Shown here: piece by piece, positions 8,904-17,855 of the stretch
Numbering within the stretch: position 1 is the stretch's first letter
Layout of the letters: each line of letters starts with the position of its first letter
Assembly (NCBI RefSeq): GCF_001071995.1
Contig: NZ_JVNU01000059.1
Location: forward strand, 1 to 64,000
Direction: 5' to 3'
Origin: Streptococcus sp. 263_SSPC
GTDB taxonomy: Bacteria; Bacillota; Bacilli; Lactobacillales; Aerococcaceae
DNA length: 64,000 nt
Notes under the pieces: generated by a model
The model's input: the letters and a program-made list of their open reading frames with translations, nothing else
Database searches by the model: none
Told to the model about the DNA's origin: nothing
Program-made: the position numbers and the translations under genes

Positions 8904-10271
8904 TTATGCAATTCGGATGTTTTTCCATCGGCCGCTTCTAAATCGAAGGAGAATGATCATATCCCTGATAAATTGGTCGATAAAGACCGCATACCATGCG
9001 CCAGCAAGTCCCCATCCGAAGAAGTTTACAAATACATATCCTAAACTTAATCGAATCACACATGATCCAATAAAAATAGCAATGAGTGGCCATACTGTAT
9101 CTCCTGCCCCACGTAAGGCTCCAGAAGTAATTAGTTGATGGCTTTGGAATGGTTGAACGAACGCAACGATTGATAATGCAATAATGGTATTCTGAATAAT
9201 TTCTACGTTATCCGTATACATTCCTGCAAGCAGTGTCGCTCCAAAATAAATAGAAACAGACATCATAATCGCTAAAATTAAGCCGATGCGCTGGCACATC
9301 TTGGTATAGCGCTCTGCCAACTTTTCATTTTTAGCTCCAAGCGATTGCCCCATCAGTGACGAAGCAGTAATCCCGAAAGCTTGAGCTGGAGAATATGATA
9401 GAGAAAGTACATTCAAAGCAATTTGGTGAGCCGCATAAACATTATTTCCCAGTCCTGAAACGATCTTCAAGAACATGATAACGCCAAAACGTAATGCCAT
9501 TTGTTCTAATGCTGTTGGAATTCCGATACGTACTAAATCGCGCATCACTTCCGCCCTAAATTCAAATTTTTCCTTAAAATCGAGTTTTAGAATACTTTTT
9601 CCTGACAAAATATAACGTACATTTAACACCATCGCGATTAAATTCGATGCAGCTGTAGCAATTGCTGCCCCTGTAACGCCTAATGCCGGAAAGCCAAACA
9701 TCCCGTAGATTAAAATGGCATTTCCTAAAACATTACAGCTATTGGCTATAATATTATTCTTCATCGGTATTTTCGTTTCACCAATTCCTCGAAGAGCTGC
9801 TGTTACAGTAAACGATAGTGATTGGAAGATAAATCCAATTGTGACAATTCTAAAGTAGTCCACACCGACATTAATAACTGTCGCATCTCCCCCAAGTAAA
9901 GATAAGATTTCCGGTGCGAAAATCAGCATCAATATTGCTGTTGGCGTCACACAGAAAACCATCGCAAGAATCATTACATGCTTAAGGATGCTTCCCATAC
10001 GATTGTATTTTTTTGCTCCAAAATATCGGGCAATAATCGCAGTTCCGCCGACATTTAATGCCTGAATCAAACTTAGTCCTAGAAACATTGGTTGGTTTGT
10101 CATCCCAACTGCAGAAACAGCTGCAGCAGTATCCCCTGGGATTTTACCCACCATCATCATATCAACCATTCCAAAGAGTGCACCAAGAAGTACTTCCACA
10201 AATACCGGCCATACAATCACAAATATATTTTTTCGAAGTTCTTTATTCGTAAGTTGTTGCTCAACTTCCAC
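8904..10271 (-). CDS. MATE-family multidrug/toxin exporter
   Basis: Cation-coupled efflux protein of the MatE (NorM/DinF-like) family in the cytoplasmic membrane. The 455 residues form about twelve hydrophobic helices in two halves, each with the MATE pattern near its start (FVEVLLGALFGMVDMMMVGK and GIPTALEQMALRFG). The start is GTG, set by AGAGG nine bases upstream. It is a single transcription unit with its own terminator. A weak promoter TTGTAA-N17-TAGTAA may lie just after the terminator of the HD hydrolase. Substrate cannot be told from sequence. Confidence 0.88.
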   Translation of the reverse strand: MEVEQQLTNKELRKNIFVIVWPVFVEVLLGALFGMVDMMMVGKIPGDTAAAVSAVGMTNQPMFLGLSLIQALNVGGTAIIARYFGAKKYNRMGSILKHVMILAMVFCVTPTAILMLIFAPEILSLLGGDATVINVGVDYFRIVTIGFIFQSLSFTVTAALRGIGETKIPMKNNIIANSCNVLGNAILIYGMFGFPALGVTGAAIATAASNLIAMVLNVRYILSGKSILKLDFKEKFEFRAEVMRDLVRIGIPTALEQMALRFGVIMFLKIVSGLGNNVYAAHQIALNVLSLSYSPAQAFGITASSLMGQSLGAKNEKLAERYTKMCQRIGLILAIMMSVSIYFGATLLAGMYTDNVEIIQNTIIALSIVAFVQPFQSHQLITSGALRGAGDTVWPLIAIFIGSCVIRLSLGYVFVNFFGWGLAGAWYAVFIDQFIRDMIILLRFRSGRWKNIRIA

Positions 10272-10332
10272 GCAACCAATCCTCTCACTTTAAAATGTAG
10301 TTACTATTTTACACCTGTTTCTCTTACAAAAC

Positions 10333-10363
10333 AAATAAGCGACAAAAAATTTTGTCGCTTATT
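10333..10363 (-). terminator. terminator of HD hydrolase operon
   Basis: Perfect inverted repeat AATAAGCGACAAAA / TTTTGTCGCTTATT. It begins 2 bp after the TAG stop (10366-10368) of the frame-restored HD hydrolase and 49 bp after the stop of the uncorrected frame, which supports the restored reading. Confidence 0.75.
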
Positions 10364-10365
10364 GT

Positions 10366-10454
10366 CTATCGTTTCCCATCCCATTCGGCATAAAATTGCT
10401 CTAAGTACAGTTCTAAAAATTCATGTCGCCCTTTTGCCAATTCATTACCATATT
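10366..10454 (-). other. orphaned C-terminal coding tail of HD hydrolase
   Basis: In the -1 frame relative to the annotated protein, this stretch reads 28 sense codons beginning YGNELAKGRHEF and ending EQFYAEWDGKR, then TAG. That is the conserved end of YedJ-type HD hydrolases. One base appears to be missing near 10453-10454, after the LKDLMNT codons. It is either a real frameshift or a sequencing error. Confidence 0.8.
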
Positions 10455-11012
10455 GGTATTCATCAAATCTTTTAACTTCAGTAATTTTTCATAGAAATGC
10501 ATAATAGCTGTCGATTCACCGTTTCTATATTCTTCAGGCGTTAAGTTTTCACGTGGCTTCATTTCTGGTTTGTGGATTGGTCTTCCAGTACTTCCAGAGT
10601 AACACATCACTCTAGCAATCCCGATAGCACCAATGGCATCTAATCGATCCGCATCTTGCACTACTTTTCCTTCAAGAGAAAGTTCTTGTTGTTCCTTATG
10701 ATTCTTAAACGACATTCTCGTAATAATCGACTCAATAGCTTCAACTTGTTCAGGAGTCACTTCAATAGAAATTAGAAATCCTTTCAATTCCTTCAACGCG
10801 GTTGCGGGATCGTTGACAATTTTATCATCGATAACATCATGGAGTAGCGCTGCAGCTTCACAAATAAATAAGTCTGCTCCTTCCGCCTTCGCAATCGTCT
10901 TTGTCGTATTGACGACGCGTTCAATATGCGACCAATCGTGCCCTGTTGTATCTGCACTAAGCACTCTTTTGGCATACTGTTCCATTCGTTTTAATTGTTC
11001 TTGTTGCTTCAT
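10413..11012 (-). CDS. HD-domain phosphohydrolase, 3'-frameshifted
   Basis: Member of the YedJ-like HD superfamily (COG1418-type), metal-dependent phosphohydrolases of unsettled substrate. Visible are GHDWSHIERV (first His), LLHDVIDDK (the HD pair) and QDADRLDAIGAIGIAR (distal Asp). The start chosen is the ATG at 11012, which overlaps the upstream stop (ATGA) and has AGGAAGAGGAAG before it; a longer in-frame start lies inside the upstream gene. As read, the protein has 199 residues and ends with MNWQKGDMNF, which is not the family end. A one-base deletion near 10453 diverts the frame. Catalytic residues are upstream of the break, so some activity may remain. Confidence 0.85.
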   Translation of the reverse strand: MKQQEQLKRMEQYAKRVLSADTTGHDWSHIERVVNTTKTIAKAEGADLFICEAAALLHDVIDDKIVNDPATALKELKGFLISIEVTPEQVEAIESIITRMSFKNHKEQQELSLEGKVVQDADRLDAIGAIGIARVMCYSGSTGRPIHKPEMKPRENLTPEEYRNGESTAIMHFYEKLLKLKDLMNTNMVMNWQKGDMNF

Positions 11013-11992
11013 GCTTCCTCTTCCTCTGGATACTTGATTCCCCATTCACGACGTAATTCTGTCATAATTTTCATCACATCGACCGTATATTCAAGATGCA
11101 TTTTGTCTACTCCTGAATTAATCGTTGACTCCATATCTAGCACTTCATAAGCTAAGGCATCTAATCCCAATTCATCTTCAAAAGTTTCAACGTGTCCATC
11201 TTCTGTATAAGTAATCGTTGCTTTATGTGCTCGAGGATAATCTACAATCTCAATATACCCTTTGTCGTAAGCAATGACTCCGCGTTTTGGTTGTTTAGCA
11301 TGTAGCGTCATCGTGACAGTTGCCATTTCTCCAGCATCATTCGTCAAAACGATTCCAGCTTGTTCATCCACACCCGTTGGCGCTAATTTCACTTGAGAAA
11401 CCATCGAACTTGGCGCCTCACTCATGAAATAACGAATGCAAGACAAGGCATATACACCGATATCAAGCAATGCCCCTCCTGCTAGATTGCGATTGAAGAA
11501 ACGATTCGTCATATCATAATCTTTATAGCTACCAAAGTTCATTTGAATCATGCGAAGCTCACCTAAGTTTTCAGCAGCTTTTCTTAATTGTTTATAGACT
11601 GGCATATGGTAAAGTGTCATCGCTTCAGCCAAAATTACATTATTTTCTTTAGCAAGTTGCAACGCTTCTTCCAACTCTTCACTGTTTAGCGTAATCGCCT
11701 TTTCACATAATACGTGTTTTCCAGCGGCTAATGCTTTTCTAAGATAGTGAATATGAGTGTTGTGTGGTGTTGAAATATAAATAATATCCACTGCAGGATC
11801 TATAAATACATCATCAATTGCATCGTATACTTTTTCAATACCATATTTTTGGGCAAATTTCACGGCATTCGCATAGGTGCGATTGGCCACACCATAGAGT
11901 TTTCCATTTAAAGATTCCATTGCTACGGCTAATTCATTCGCAATAACGCCAGTTCCGATAGTGACCCAGTTCTTTGTTACTTTTTGTTGCAT
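11009..11992 (-). CDS. Gfo/Idh/MocA-family oxidoreductase
   Basis: NAD(P)-dependent dehydrogenase of the Gfo/Idh/MocA family, acting on a sugar or sugar-like substrate that cannot be named. The N-terminal Rossmann fold opens WVTIGTGVIANELA; the EK-P-like motif is CEKAITLN (near residue 95), with YISTPHNTHI just before it. The C-terminal half is the alpha/beta substrate domain. The start is the ATG at 11992, with GGAGG 8 bases upstream; a longer TTG reading would begin inside that ribosome site. Length 327 residues is normal. It is translationally coupled to the HD hydrolase by ATGA. Confidence 0.9.
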   Translation of the reverse strand: MQQKVTKNWVTIGTGVIANELAVAMESLNGKLYGVANRTYANAVKFAQKYGIEKVYDAIDDVFIDPAVDIIYISTPHNTHIHYLRKALAAGKHVLCEKAITLNSEELEEALQLAKENNVILAEAMTLYHMPVYKQLRKAAENLGELRMIQMNFGSYKDYDMTNRFFNRNLAGGALLDIGVYALSCIRYFMSEAPSSMVSQVKLAPTGVDEQAGIVLTNDAGEMATVTMTLHAKQPKRGVIAYDKGYIEIVDYPRAHKATITYTEDGHVETFEDELGLDALAYEVLDMESTINSGVDKMHLEYTVDVMKIMTELRREWGIKYPEEEEA

Positions 11993-12064
11993 ACACTCTA
12001 CCTCCAAAATTCGTTACTTTCATGATACCTGCCGAGGTGTGAAAACTCAACTCTAGCGTATAAA

Positions 12065-12087
12065 AAAGCTAGACCGAAGCCTAGCTT
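12065..12087 (-). terminator. terminator of alpha/beta hydrolase
   Basis: Minus-strand stem AAGCTAG/CTAGCTT (arms 12081-12087 and 12066-12072) with an 8-base loop, followed by T residues. It overlaps the stop codon of the hydrolase. Confidence 0.75.
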
Positions 12088-12817
12088 AATGTGTTACGAT
12101 GAATTGTTTAATCAATTGAATGAGTTGTTTTTGTTGCTCTTCGGCACTCATTGTCGCCTCACCATCTCCATTTTGCTGACCATAAAGTCCAAATCCACTA
12201 TGATTCCCACCTTCAATGACTTTATAGAGTGTAGACTCTGGTAACCGAGATTTGGCATCTTCATATTTCTCTTGTTTCAAAATTTTATCGTTCGAAGCCG
12301 TAATGGATAAAACAGGAATTTGTGTTTCACTGATATCCGTACTCTGATCTGGATAACTTGCTAGTAAAATTAACCCTGCTACTTGACCCGTCTCGTTCAA
12401 TTTTTTCGCTTCAACCGTCGAAACAACTCCACCTAGAGAATGCCCTCCGACAAACACTTTATCCAAGTGCTCTTCTTTTACGATAGTGGCCATCGTTCCA
12501 TTATCCAATACCGGTAAATTTAACTGAGAGGAAATAATGTACACTTCGATTCCTTCTTTAGCGAGTCCATCAGCTAATTTTGCATAAGCTTGCGGTTCAA
12601 CTAATGCACCCGTATAAAATAAAAGCGTTCCTTTCTTTTCGCCAGTCACCTCAAAATGAGTCCAGTTGTTTTTCTGTTCAAACGCAGCAATATTCCAAGT
12701 TTTTTGTGCCTCAGGAGTCGCTCGATACGTAAACATTTGAATCAATCCCAGGGCCAATAAAATAAATGCGAAAAGTACCCCAAAAACTCCGTACATGATT
12801 TTTCTTTGTTTTGTCAT
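12086..12817 (-). CDS. membrane-anchored alpha/beta hydrolase
   Basis: Serine hydrolase of the alpha/beta fold (Abhydrolase_5 type). An N-terminal membrane helix (about residues 8-28) anchors it with the catalytic domain probably outside. The nucleophile elbow is GGHSLGGV (Ser near 127). A late Asp (SITASNDKIL) and His (EGGNHSGFG) complete a likely triad. The 243 residues are typical. It is monocistronic, with a promoter next to a 26-bp perfect palindrome. The substrate is unknown; lipid or peptidoglycan-linked esters are possible but unsupported. Confidence 0.8.
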   Translation of the reverse strand: MTKQRKIMYGVFGVLFAFILLALGLIQMFTYRATPEAQKTWNIAAFEQKNNWTHFEVTGEKKGTLLFYTGALVEPQAYAKLADGLAKEGIEVYIISSQLNLPVLDNGTMATIVKEEHLDKVFVGGHSLGGVVSTVEAKKLNETGQVAGLILLASYPDQSTDISETQIPVLSITASNDKILKQEKYEDAKSRLPESTLYKVIEGGNHSGFGLYGQQNGDGEATMSAEEQQKQLIQLIKQFIVTH

Positions 12818-12867
12818 CTGTCATCTCTTCTCTCTATAAACCTTACCACTATAGGATACTACAACTG

Positions 12868-12896
12868 TACATAAAAACACAATACACCTAATACAA
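12868..12896 (-). promoter_or_regulatory. promoter of alpha/beta hydrolase
   Basis: Minus-strand -35 TTGTAT (12891-12896) and -10 TATGTA (12868-12873), 17-bp spacer. The -35 box overlaps the neighbouring palindrome by 2 bp. An alternative -10 (TAGTAT) is nearby, so the exact start is uncertain. Confidence 0.5.
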
Positions 12897-12920
12897 GTGA
12901 TACCGTATACGGTATCACTT
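12895..12920. promoter_or_regulatory. 26-bp perfect palindrome, likely operator
   Basis: AAGTGATACCGTA is followed directly by its reverse complement, giving a 26-bp palindrome with no mismatch. It abuts the -35 box of the hydrolase promoter. There is no T-tract, so it is more like a protein-binding site than a terminator. Confidence 0.6.
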
Positions 12921-12983
12921 AACTTTTAAAACCGGAACTTTCATGAGCAAGTTGTTCGAGTTAAATTAAATCAATAAAAACAA

Positions 12984-13010
12984 CAAAAAAAGTGGATGCA
13001 ATGCATCCAC
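12984..13010 (-). terminator. terminator of typA
   Basis: Minus-strand stem GTGGAT/ATCCAC, extended by GCA/TGC, followed by seven T residues. It begins 15 bp past the typA stop. Confidence 0.85.
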
Positions 13011-13025
13011 CTTTTGCTATTCAGA

Positions 13026-14873
13026 TTAATTTTCTGCTTCGGCTTGTTTTTTACGTTTATTTGCTTTTTCACGTTCGCCTTTATTTAGAATTTGTTTTCT
13101 TAAACGAATTGTTTCTGGAGTAATTTCGCAGTATTCATCGTCTGATAAGAATTCTAATGACTCTTCAAGAGATAATTTCTTAGGAGTCTTAATCACTGAA
13201 GTTTGGTCTTTCGTAGCTGAACGAATATTTGTTTGTTGTTTTGCTTTCGTAATATTAACCGCTAAGTCATTTTCACGAGAGTGTTCTCCAACAATCATTC
13301 CTTCATAAATTTCAGTACCTGGTTCAGTGAAAATTACACCACGTTCTTCAACACCCATAATTCCGTATGTTGTTGCTTTACCTGTATCTGTTGAAACAAG
13401 TGCCCCATTACGACGTCCGCCGATGCTTGTTGGAATGTATGGTAAGTATTGATCGAATGTGTGGTTCATGATTCCGTAACCACGTGTCATTGATAAGAAT
13501 TCAGTTGTATATCCTAATAATCCACGAGCTGGAACTAAGAAGACAATACGAACTTGTCCGTTATCATTGTGTTGCATATCTTGCATTTCACCTTTACGGT
13601 TACTTAATGATTCGATAATTGAACCCATGTATTCTTCAGGAGTATCGATTTGTACACGTTCAAATGGTTCACATTTCACGCCATCGATTTCTTTGATGAT
13701 TACTTCTGGACGAGATACTTGTAATTCGTATCCTTCACGACGCATGTTTTCGATAAGAATTGATAAGTGTAATTCCCCACGTCCTGATACGATCCATGCA
13801 TCTGGTGAATCAGTTGGTTCAACTTTAAGAGATACGTCTGTGTGTAATTCACGCATTAGACGTTCTTCAATCTTACGTGCTGTTACAAATTTACCTTCAC
13901 GTCCTGCAAATGGTGAGTTGTTCGTCAAGAATGTCATTTGTAATGTTGGTTCGTCAATGTGTAATACTGGTAAGCTTTCATGTGTATCTACTGGAGTTAC
14001 TGTTTCTCCAACGAAGATATCTTCCATACCAGATACAGCGATTAAGTCCCCTGCTTTTGCTTCGTTAATTTCTAAACGATTTAATCCGAAGAAACCAAAT
14101 AATTTAGTAACACGGAAGTTTTTCTTTGTACCGTCTAATTTTAATAAGGTTACTTGGTCCCCAACTTTGATTGTTCCACGGAAGACACGTCCGATACCGA
14201 TACGTCCAACGTAGTCATTATAGTCTAATAATGATACTTGGAATTGTAATGGTTCATCTGAGTTATCTACTGGTGCTGGGATATGTTCGATAATTGTATC
14301 GAATAAGTAATCCATTGTTTTTTCTTGGTCCGCTGGGTTATCTGATAAACTTGAAGTTCCGTTTAATGCTGAAGCATAAACTACTGGGAATTCTAATTGA
14401 TCATCATCGGCACCTAATTCGATGAATAATTCTAACACTTCATCGACTACTTCTTCTGGACGAGCAGCATCACGGTCGATTTTGTTTACAACAACGATTG
14501 GTGTTAAATGTTGTTCTAATGCTTTTTTCAATACGAAACGAGTTTGAGGCATTGTCCCTTCATACGCATCCACTACAAGAACTACACCGTCTACCATTTT
14601 CATGATACGTTCTACTTCTCCACCGAAGTCCGCGTGTCCTGGTGTATCCATGATATTGATACGAGTTCCTTTATATTGAACGGCTGTATTTTTCGCTAAA
14701 ATTGTAATTCCGCGTTCACGTTCGATATCGTTTGAGTCCATGGCACGTTCTGATAATTCTGTACGTGCATCTAATGTATCTGATTGTTTTAATAATTCAT
14801 CCACAAGTGTTGTTTTACCGTGGTCAACGTGGGCGATAATAGCAATATTGCGAATATCATTTCTTAATTTCAT
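13026..14873 (-). CDS. typA: ribosome-associated GTPase TypA/BipA
   Basis: Translation-factor GTPase that binds 70S ribosomes and helps 50S assembly and stress or cold growth. G1 is [16 protein letters not shown]2 region ERGITI, G3 [12 protein letters not shown] and G4 NKIDR. Domains II, III and V and the BipA-specific C-terminal domain follow ([24 protein letters not shown]). The 615 residues are normal. It is a single gene with its own promoter, a structured leader and a terminator. Confidence 0.97.
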   Translation of the reverse strand: MKLRNDIRNIAIIAHVDHGKTTLVDELLKQSDTLDARTELSERAMDSNDIERERGITILAKNTAVQYKGTRINIMDTPGHADFGGEVERIMKMVDGVVLVVDAYEGTMPQTRFVLKKALEQHLTPIVVVNKIDRDAARPEEVVDEVLELFIELGADDDQLEFPVVYASALNGTSSLSDNPADQEKTMDYLFDTIIEHIPAPVDNSDEPLQFQVSLLDYNDYVGRIGIGRVFRGTIKVGDQVTLLKLDGTKKNFRVTKLFGFFGLNRLEINEAKAGDLIAVSGMEDIFVGETVTPVDTHESLPVLHIDEPTLQMTFLTNNSPFAGREGKFVTARKIEERLMRELHTDVSLKVEPTDSPDAWIVSGRGELHLSILIENMRREGYELQVSRPEVIIKEIDGVKCEPFERVQIDTPEEYMGSIIESLSNRKGEMQDMQHNDNGQVRIVFLVPARGLLGYTTEFLSMTRGYGIMNHTFDQYLPYIPTSIGGRRNGALVSTDTGKATTYGIMGVEERGVIFTEPGTEIYEGMIVGEHSRENDLAVNITKAKQQTNIRSATKDQTSVIKTPKKLSLEESLEFLSDDEYCEITPETIRLRKQILNKGEREKANKRKKQAEAEN

Positions 14874-14901
14874 GTATTTCCTCCATTGATTGACAAAATG
14901 A

Positions 14902-14939
14902 AAGTGATGGAATCTGAACGCTAAAAGAGCCCTTCCATC
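14902..14939 (-). promoter_or_regulatory. typA: inverted repeat in typA leader
   Basis: GTGATGGAA (14931-14939 on the minus strand) and TTCCATCAC (14902-14910) pair perfectly over 9 bp with a 20-base loop, between the predicted start site and the typA ribosome site. A weak T-rich stretch follows. It may act as an attenuator or mRNA-stability element. Confidence 0.45.
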
Positions 14940-14965
14940 ACCTAAACTTCTTCTCTTAACTCAAA

Positions 14966-14994
14966 AAGTATACTACAAAAACGCTATAAACTCA
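14966..14994 (-). promoter_or_regulatory. typA: typA promoter
   Basis: Minus-strand -35 TTGAGT (14989-14994), 17-bp spacer, -10 TATACT (14966-14971). This predicts an 85-base leader. Confidence 0.7.
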
Positions 14995-15002
14995 AAAGAT
15001 AA

Positions 15003-15052
15003 AACATAATGGACATCCCTAACTTACATCGATAAGAAGAGATGCCCATTCT
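15003..15052 (-). terminator. probable terminator of polA
   Basis: Minus-strand AATGGGCATC pairs with GGATGTCCATT across a 22-25-base loop, then ATGTTTTAT. The T-tract is weak. It lies 8 bp past the polA stop. Confidence 0.55.
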
Positions 15053-15060
15053 ATTTTTAG

Positions 15061-17715
15061 TTATTTTGCTTCAAACCAGTTGTCACCGACATTGCTATCG
15101 GCTCGTAGTGGAACTTTCAAGCTCACGGCATTTTCCATGACTTCTTCTACTAAGCTTTGAAGGCTTTCTAGTTCCTCTTGTGGCACTTCGAAAATCAACT
15201 CATCGTGCACTTGCAATAATACGTTTGCTTTGAATTTACGTTCTCTCATTTCACGGTCCAATTCAATCATCGCCATCTTCAAAATATCAGCGGCACTTCC
15301 TTGGATTGGTGAGTTCATCGCTGTACGTTCGGCAAATGAGCGTAAATTAAAGTTACTTGAATGAATATCCGGCAAGTAGCGACGACGGTGGAATAACGTT
15401 TCCACATAATCTTTCTCACGCGCTTCTTTCACAACAGATTCCATAAAGTCTTTTACCCCTTGGAACTCTTCCAAATAACGGTCGATAAATTCTTTGGCTC
15501 TTTTACGGGAGATATTCAAGTTTTGCGATAATCCGTAATCACTAATTCCATAAACAATACCAAAGTTTACGGCTTTAGCTTGGCGACGCATTTCACTCGT
15601 TACATCGTCTGGGTTTGTAATACCAAACACGCGCATTGCCGTATTGGTATGAATGTCGACGTTATTTTTGAACGCTTCAATCATATGTTTATCGCCAGCA
15701 ATATGCGCTAACACACGCAATTCAATTTGCGAATAGTCGCTTGAGAGAATCTTCCAATCGTCATGCTCTGGTAAGAACGCGTAACGAATACGACGTCCCT
15801 CTTGTGTACGAATTGGAATATTTTGTAAGTTTGGATCCACCGAGCTTAGACGACCTGTTTGCGTTAAGTTTTGGACAAAACGCGTATGAATCTTGCCGTC
15901 TTCTTGAATATAAGCTTGCAGACCTTCTACATACGTTGAATTTAATTTGGCTAATTGACGGTATTCTAAAATCAATTCCACGATTGGAGCTTGGTGCGCC
16001 AATTTCTCCAAAACATCTACCGCTGTTGAATAGCCAGTCTTCGTTTTCTTGATGACTGGTAAGCCCATTTTTTCAAATAAGATGACACCGAGTTGTTTAG
16101 TCGAATTGATATTAAACTCTTCCCCAGCAAGTACATAAATTTCTTGTTCGATTTCTTTTAGACGCGCTTCAAATTCCACACCCATCTCAACTAAACGTTC
16201 TTTATCGACACGAATCCCTTGAATTTCCATACGCGCTAAAATGTCGCTCACTGGCAATTCCATTTCCCAATAAAGATGTGTTTGTTCATTTTCTTCGAGG
16301 CGCTTCAATAGTTTTTCAGGCGCCACCGCAATCGTGTAGACTTTCGCTGCTAAGTGCTGATTCCAAACTTCTTGATTTTCAGGAATTTGGATTTTTACGC
16401 CTTTTCCATAGACAGCTTCGTCACTAGCAAGAATCGTCACATCGACACGGCGAGCCACGTCACTAATTTCTTTCACGATATCATTTGTGTCCACTAAATA
16501 CGCAAGAAGGGACACATCATATTTTGCACCTGCTAACACAAGACCGAAACGATGTGAGAGTACTTTTGCTGCTTTTGTATCAAATAAATGTTTTTCGATT
16601 GATGCATACGCGAGCCATTTCTTGAAAGCTTCTGAAGCAACGGCCGTATTTAAATCAGTCACAAAGACTTCTTTTTCATTTCCGAAGGCAACGGCAATCA
16701 CATCTGCCACATGATAATTGGCTTCAAGTGTCTCAAAATGCACACTTGTTGCACCTTTAAGCATATCTTCCGTAATCTCGGACACACGTTTGACGTTTGG
16801 GCGCTGGGCTTTTGGTGCTTCTTCTACTGTCGCAGCACCAGAGTTTAATAGGTCTGATTGGAAAGAATTGAAGTTCATTTCTTTGTAAAATGCCATCAAC
16901 GCATCTACATCTTGTTCCTTACGAAGTGTATCGTCTAGCGTGATTTCAAGTGGAGACTCCACATTGATGCGCGCCAGTTTCTTACTTAAGAAGGCTAGCT
17001 CTTTGTCGTTAATTAAGTTTTCTTTCAACTTGCTCTTCTTCATTTCATCGACATGTTCGTAGATTCCTTCGACGCTGCCAAATTCTTGAAGAAGTTTCAC
17101 GGCTGTTTTTTCACCGACTTTTGTAACACCAGGATAGTTATCGGAAGAATCTCCCATTAACCCCTTCATGTCGATAATTTGTTCAGGCGTCAATCCGTAT
17201 TTTTCAAAAATCACTTCAGGAGTGTACTCAACCAGTTCTGTCACACCTTTTGTTGTAATTTTTACAGTAATATTTTTGTCCGCAAGCTGAATCAAGTCCT
17301 TATCTCCTGAAAGAACTACGACTTCATATCCTGCTGCTTCCCCTTGTTTGGCAAGAGTACCGATTATATCATCGGCTTCGTATTGGTTCAGACGGTAATG
17401 AGGAATTCCCCATGCATCTAAGAGCACATTAAAGTAAGGCATTTGTTCGATGAATTCACCAGGAGTTTTCGAACGACCTCCTTTATAATCTGCATACATT
17501 TCAGTACGGAAAGTCGTCTTCCCAGCATCCCATGCAACGAGTACATGCGTCGGTTTTTCAGAGTCTAAAATGGACTTAAACATACGGTGAAATGAATAGA
17601 GTGCATTCGTATGTAAGCCATTCGAATTTTTAAAACGATTTAAATCTAAAATTGAGAAAAATGCGCGGAATGCTAAACTGCTTCCGTCTACTAATAATAA
17701 TTTTGGTTTCGCCAT
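15061..17715 (-). CDS. polA: DNA polymerase I
   Basis: Removes RNA primers and fills gaps in repair. The N-terminal 5'-3' exonuclease domain (about residues 1-290) has LLLVDGSSLAFRAFF, YEADDIIGT and GDKDLIQLADK. The middle domain begins HFETLEANYH rather than the FDTE pattern of proofreading enzymes, so the 3'-5' exonuclease looks inactive, as in Bacillus. The C-terminal polymerase holds SSDYSQIELRVLAHIAGD, RRQAKAVNFGIVYG and QVHDELIFE. The 884 residues are normal. Confidence 0.97.
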   Translation of the reverse strand: MAKPKLLLVDGSSLAFRAFFSILDLNRFKNSNGLHTNALYSFHRMFKSILDSEKPTHVLVAWDAGKTTFRTEMYADYKGGRSKTPGEFIEQMPYFNVLLDAWGIPHYRLNQYEADDIIGTLAKQGEAAGYEVVVLSGDKDLIQLADKNITVKITTKGVTELVEYTPEVIFEKYGLTPEQIIDMKGLMGDSSDNYPGVTKVGEKTAVKLLQEFGSVEGIYEHVDEMKKSKLKENLINDKELAFLSKKLARINVESPLEITLDDTLRKEQDVDALMAFYKEMNFNSFQSDLLNSGAATVEEAPKAQRPNVKRVSEITEDMLKGATSVHFETLEANYHVADVIAVAFGNEKEVFVTDLNTAVASEAFKKWLAYASIEKHLFDTKAAKVLSHRFGLVLAGAKYDVSLLAYLVDTNDIVKEISDVARRVDVTILASDEAVYGKGVKIQIPENQEVWNQHLAAKVYTIAVAPEKLLKRLEENEQTHLYWEMELPVSDILARMEIQGIRVDKERLVEMGVEFEARLKEIEQEIYVLAGEEFNINSTKQLGVILFEKMGLPVIKKTKTGYSTAVDVLEKLAHQAPIVELILEYRQLAKLNSTYVEGLQAYIQEDGKIHTRFVQNLTQTGRLSSVDPNLQNIPIRTQEGRRIRYAFLPEHDDWKILSSDYSQIELRVLAHIAGDKHMIEAFKNNVDIHTNTAMRVFGITNPDDVTSEMRRQAKAVNFGIVYGISDYGLSQNLNISRKRAKEFIDRYLEEFQGVKDFMESVVKEAREKDYVETLFHRRRYLPDIHSSNFNLRSFAERTAMNSPIQGSAADILKMAMIELDREMRERKFKANVLLQVHDELIFEVPQEELESLQSLVEEVMENAVSLKVPLRADSNVGDNWFEAK

Positions 17716-17814
17716 AATATGCCTCCTAATTTGTCATTACCAGTGTAACAAATAAACAATCCTATGAACACTAAAAAGAGCGGTATCCCTTCGCCTTCAA
17801 TACTAAGATGCATA

Positions 17815-17840
17815 CAAAAAGGCCTGGCAACTGCCAGGCC
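17815..17840 (-). terminator. terminator of murC operon
   Basis: Minus-strand stem GGCCTGGCA/TGCCAGGCC followed by five T residues, 16 bp past the murC stop. Confidence 0.9.
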
Positions 17841-17855
17841 TGAATCCATCAACAT

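Noticed and set aside
13567-14214. 215-codon frame opposite typA
   Set aside because: It is the antisense shadow of a highly conserved gene; no ribosome site or known family.
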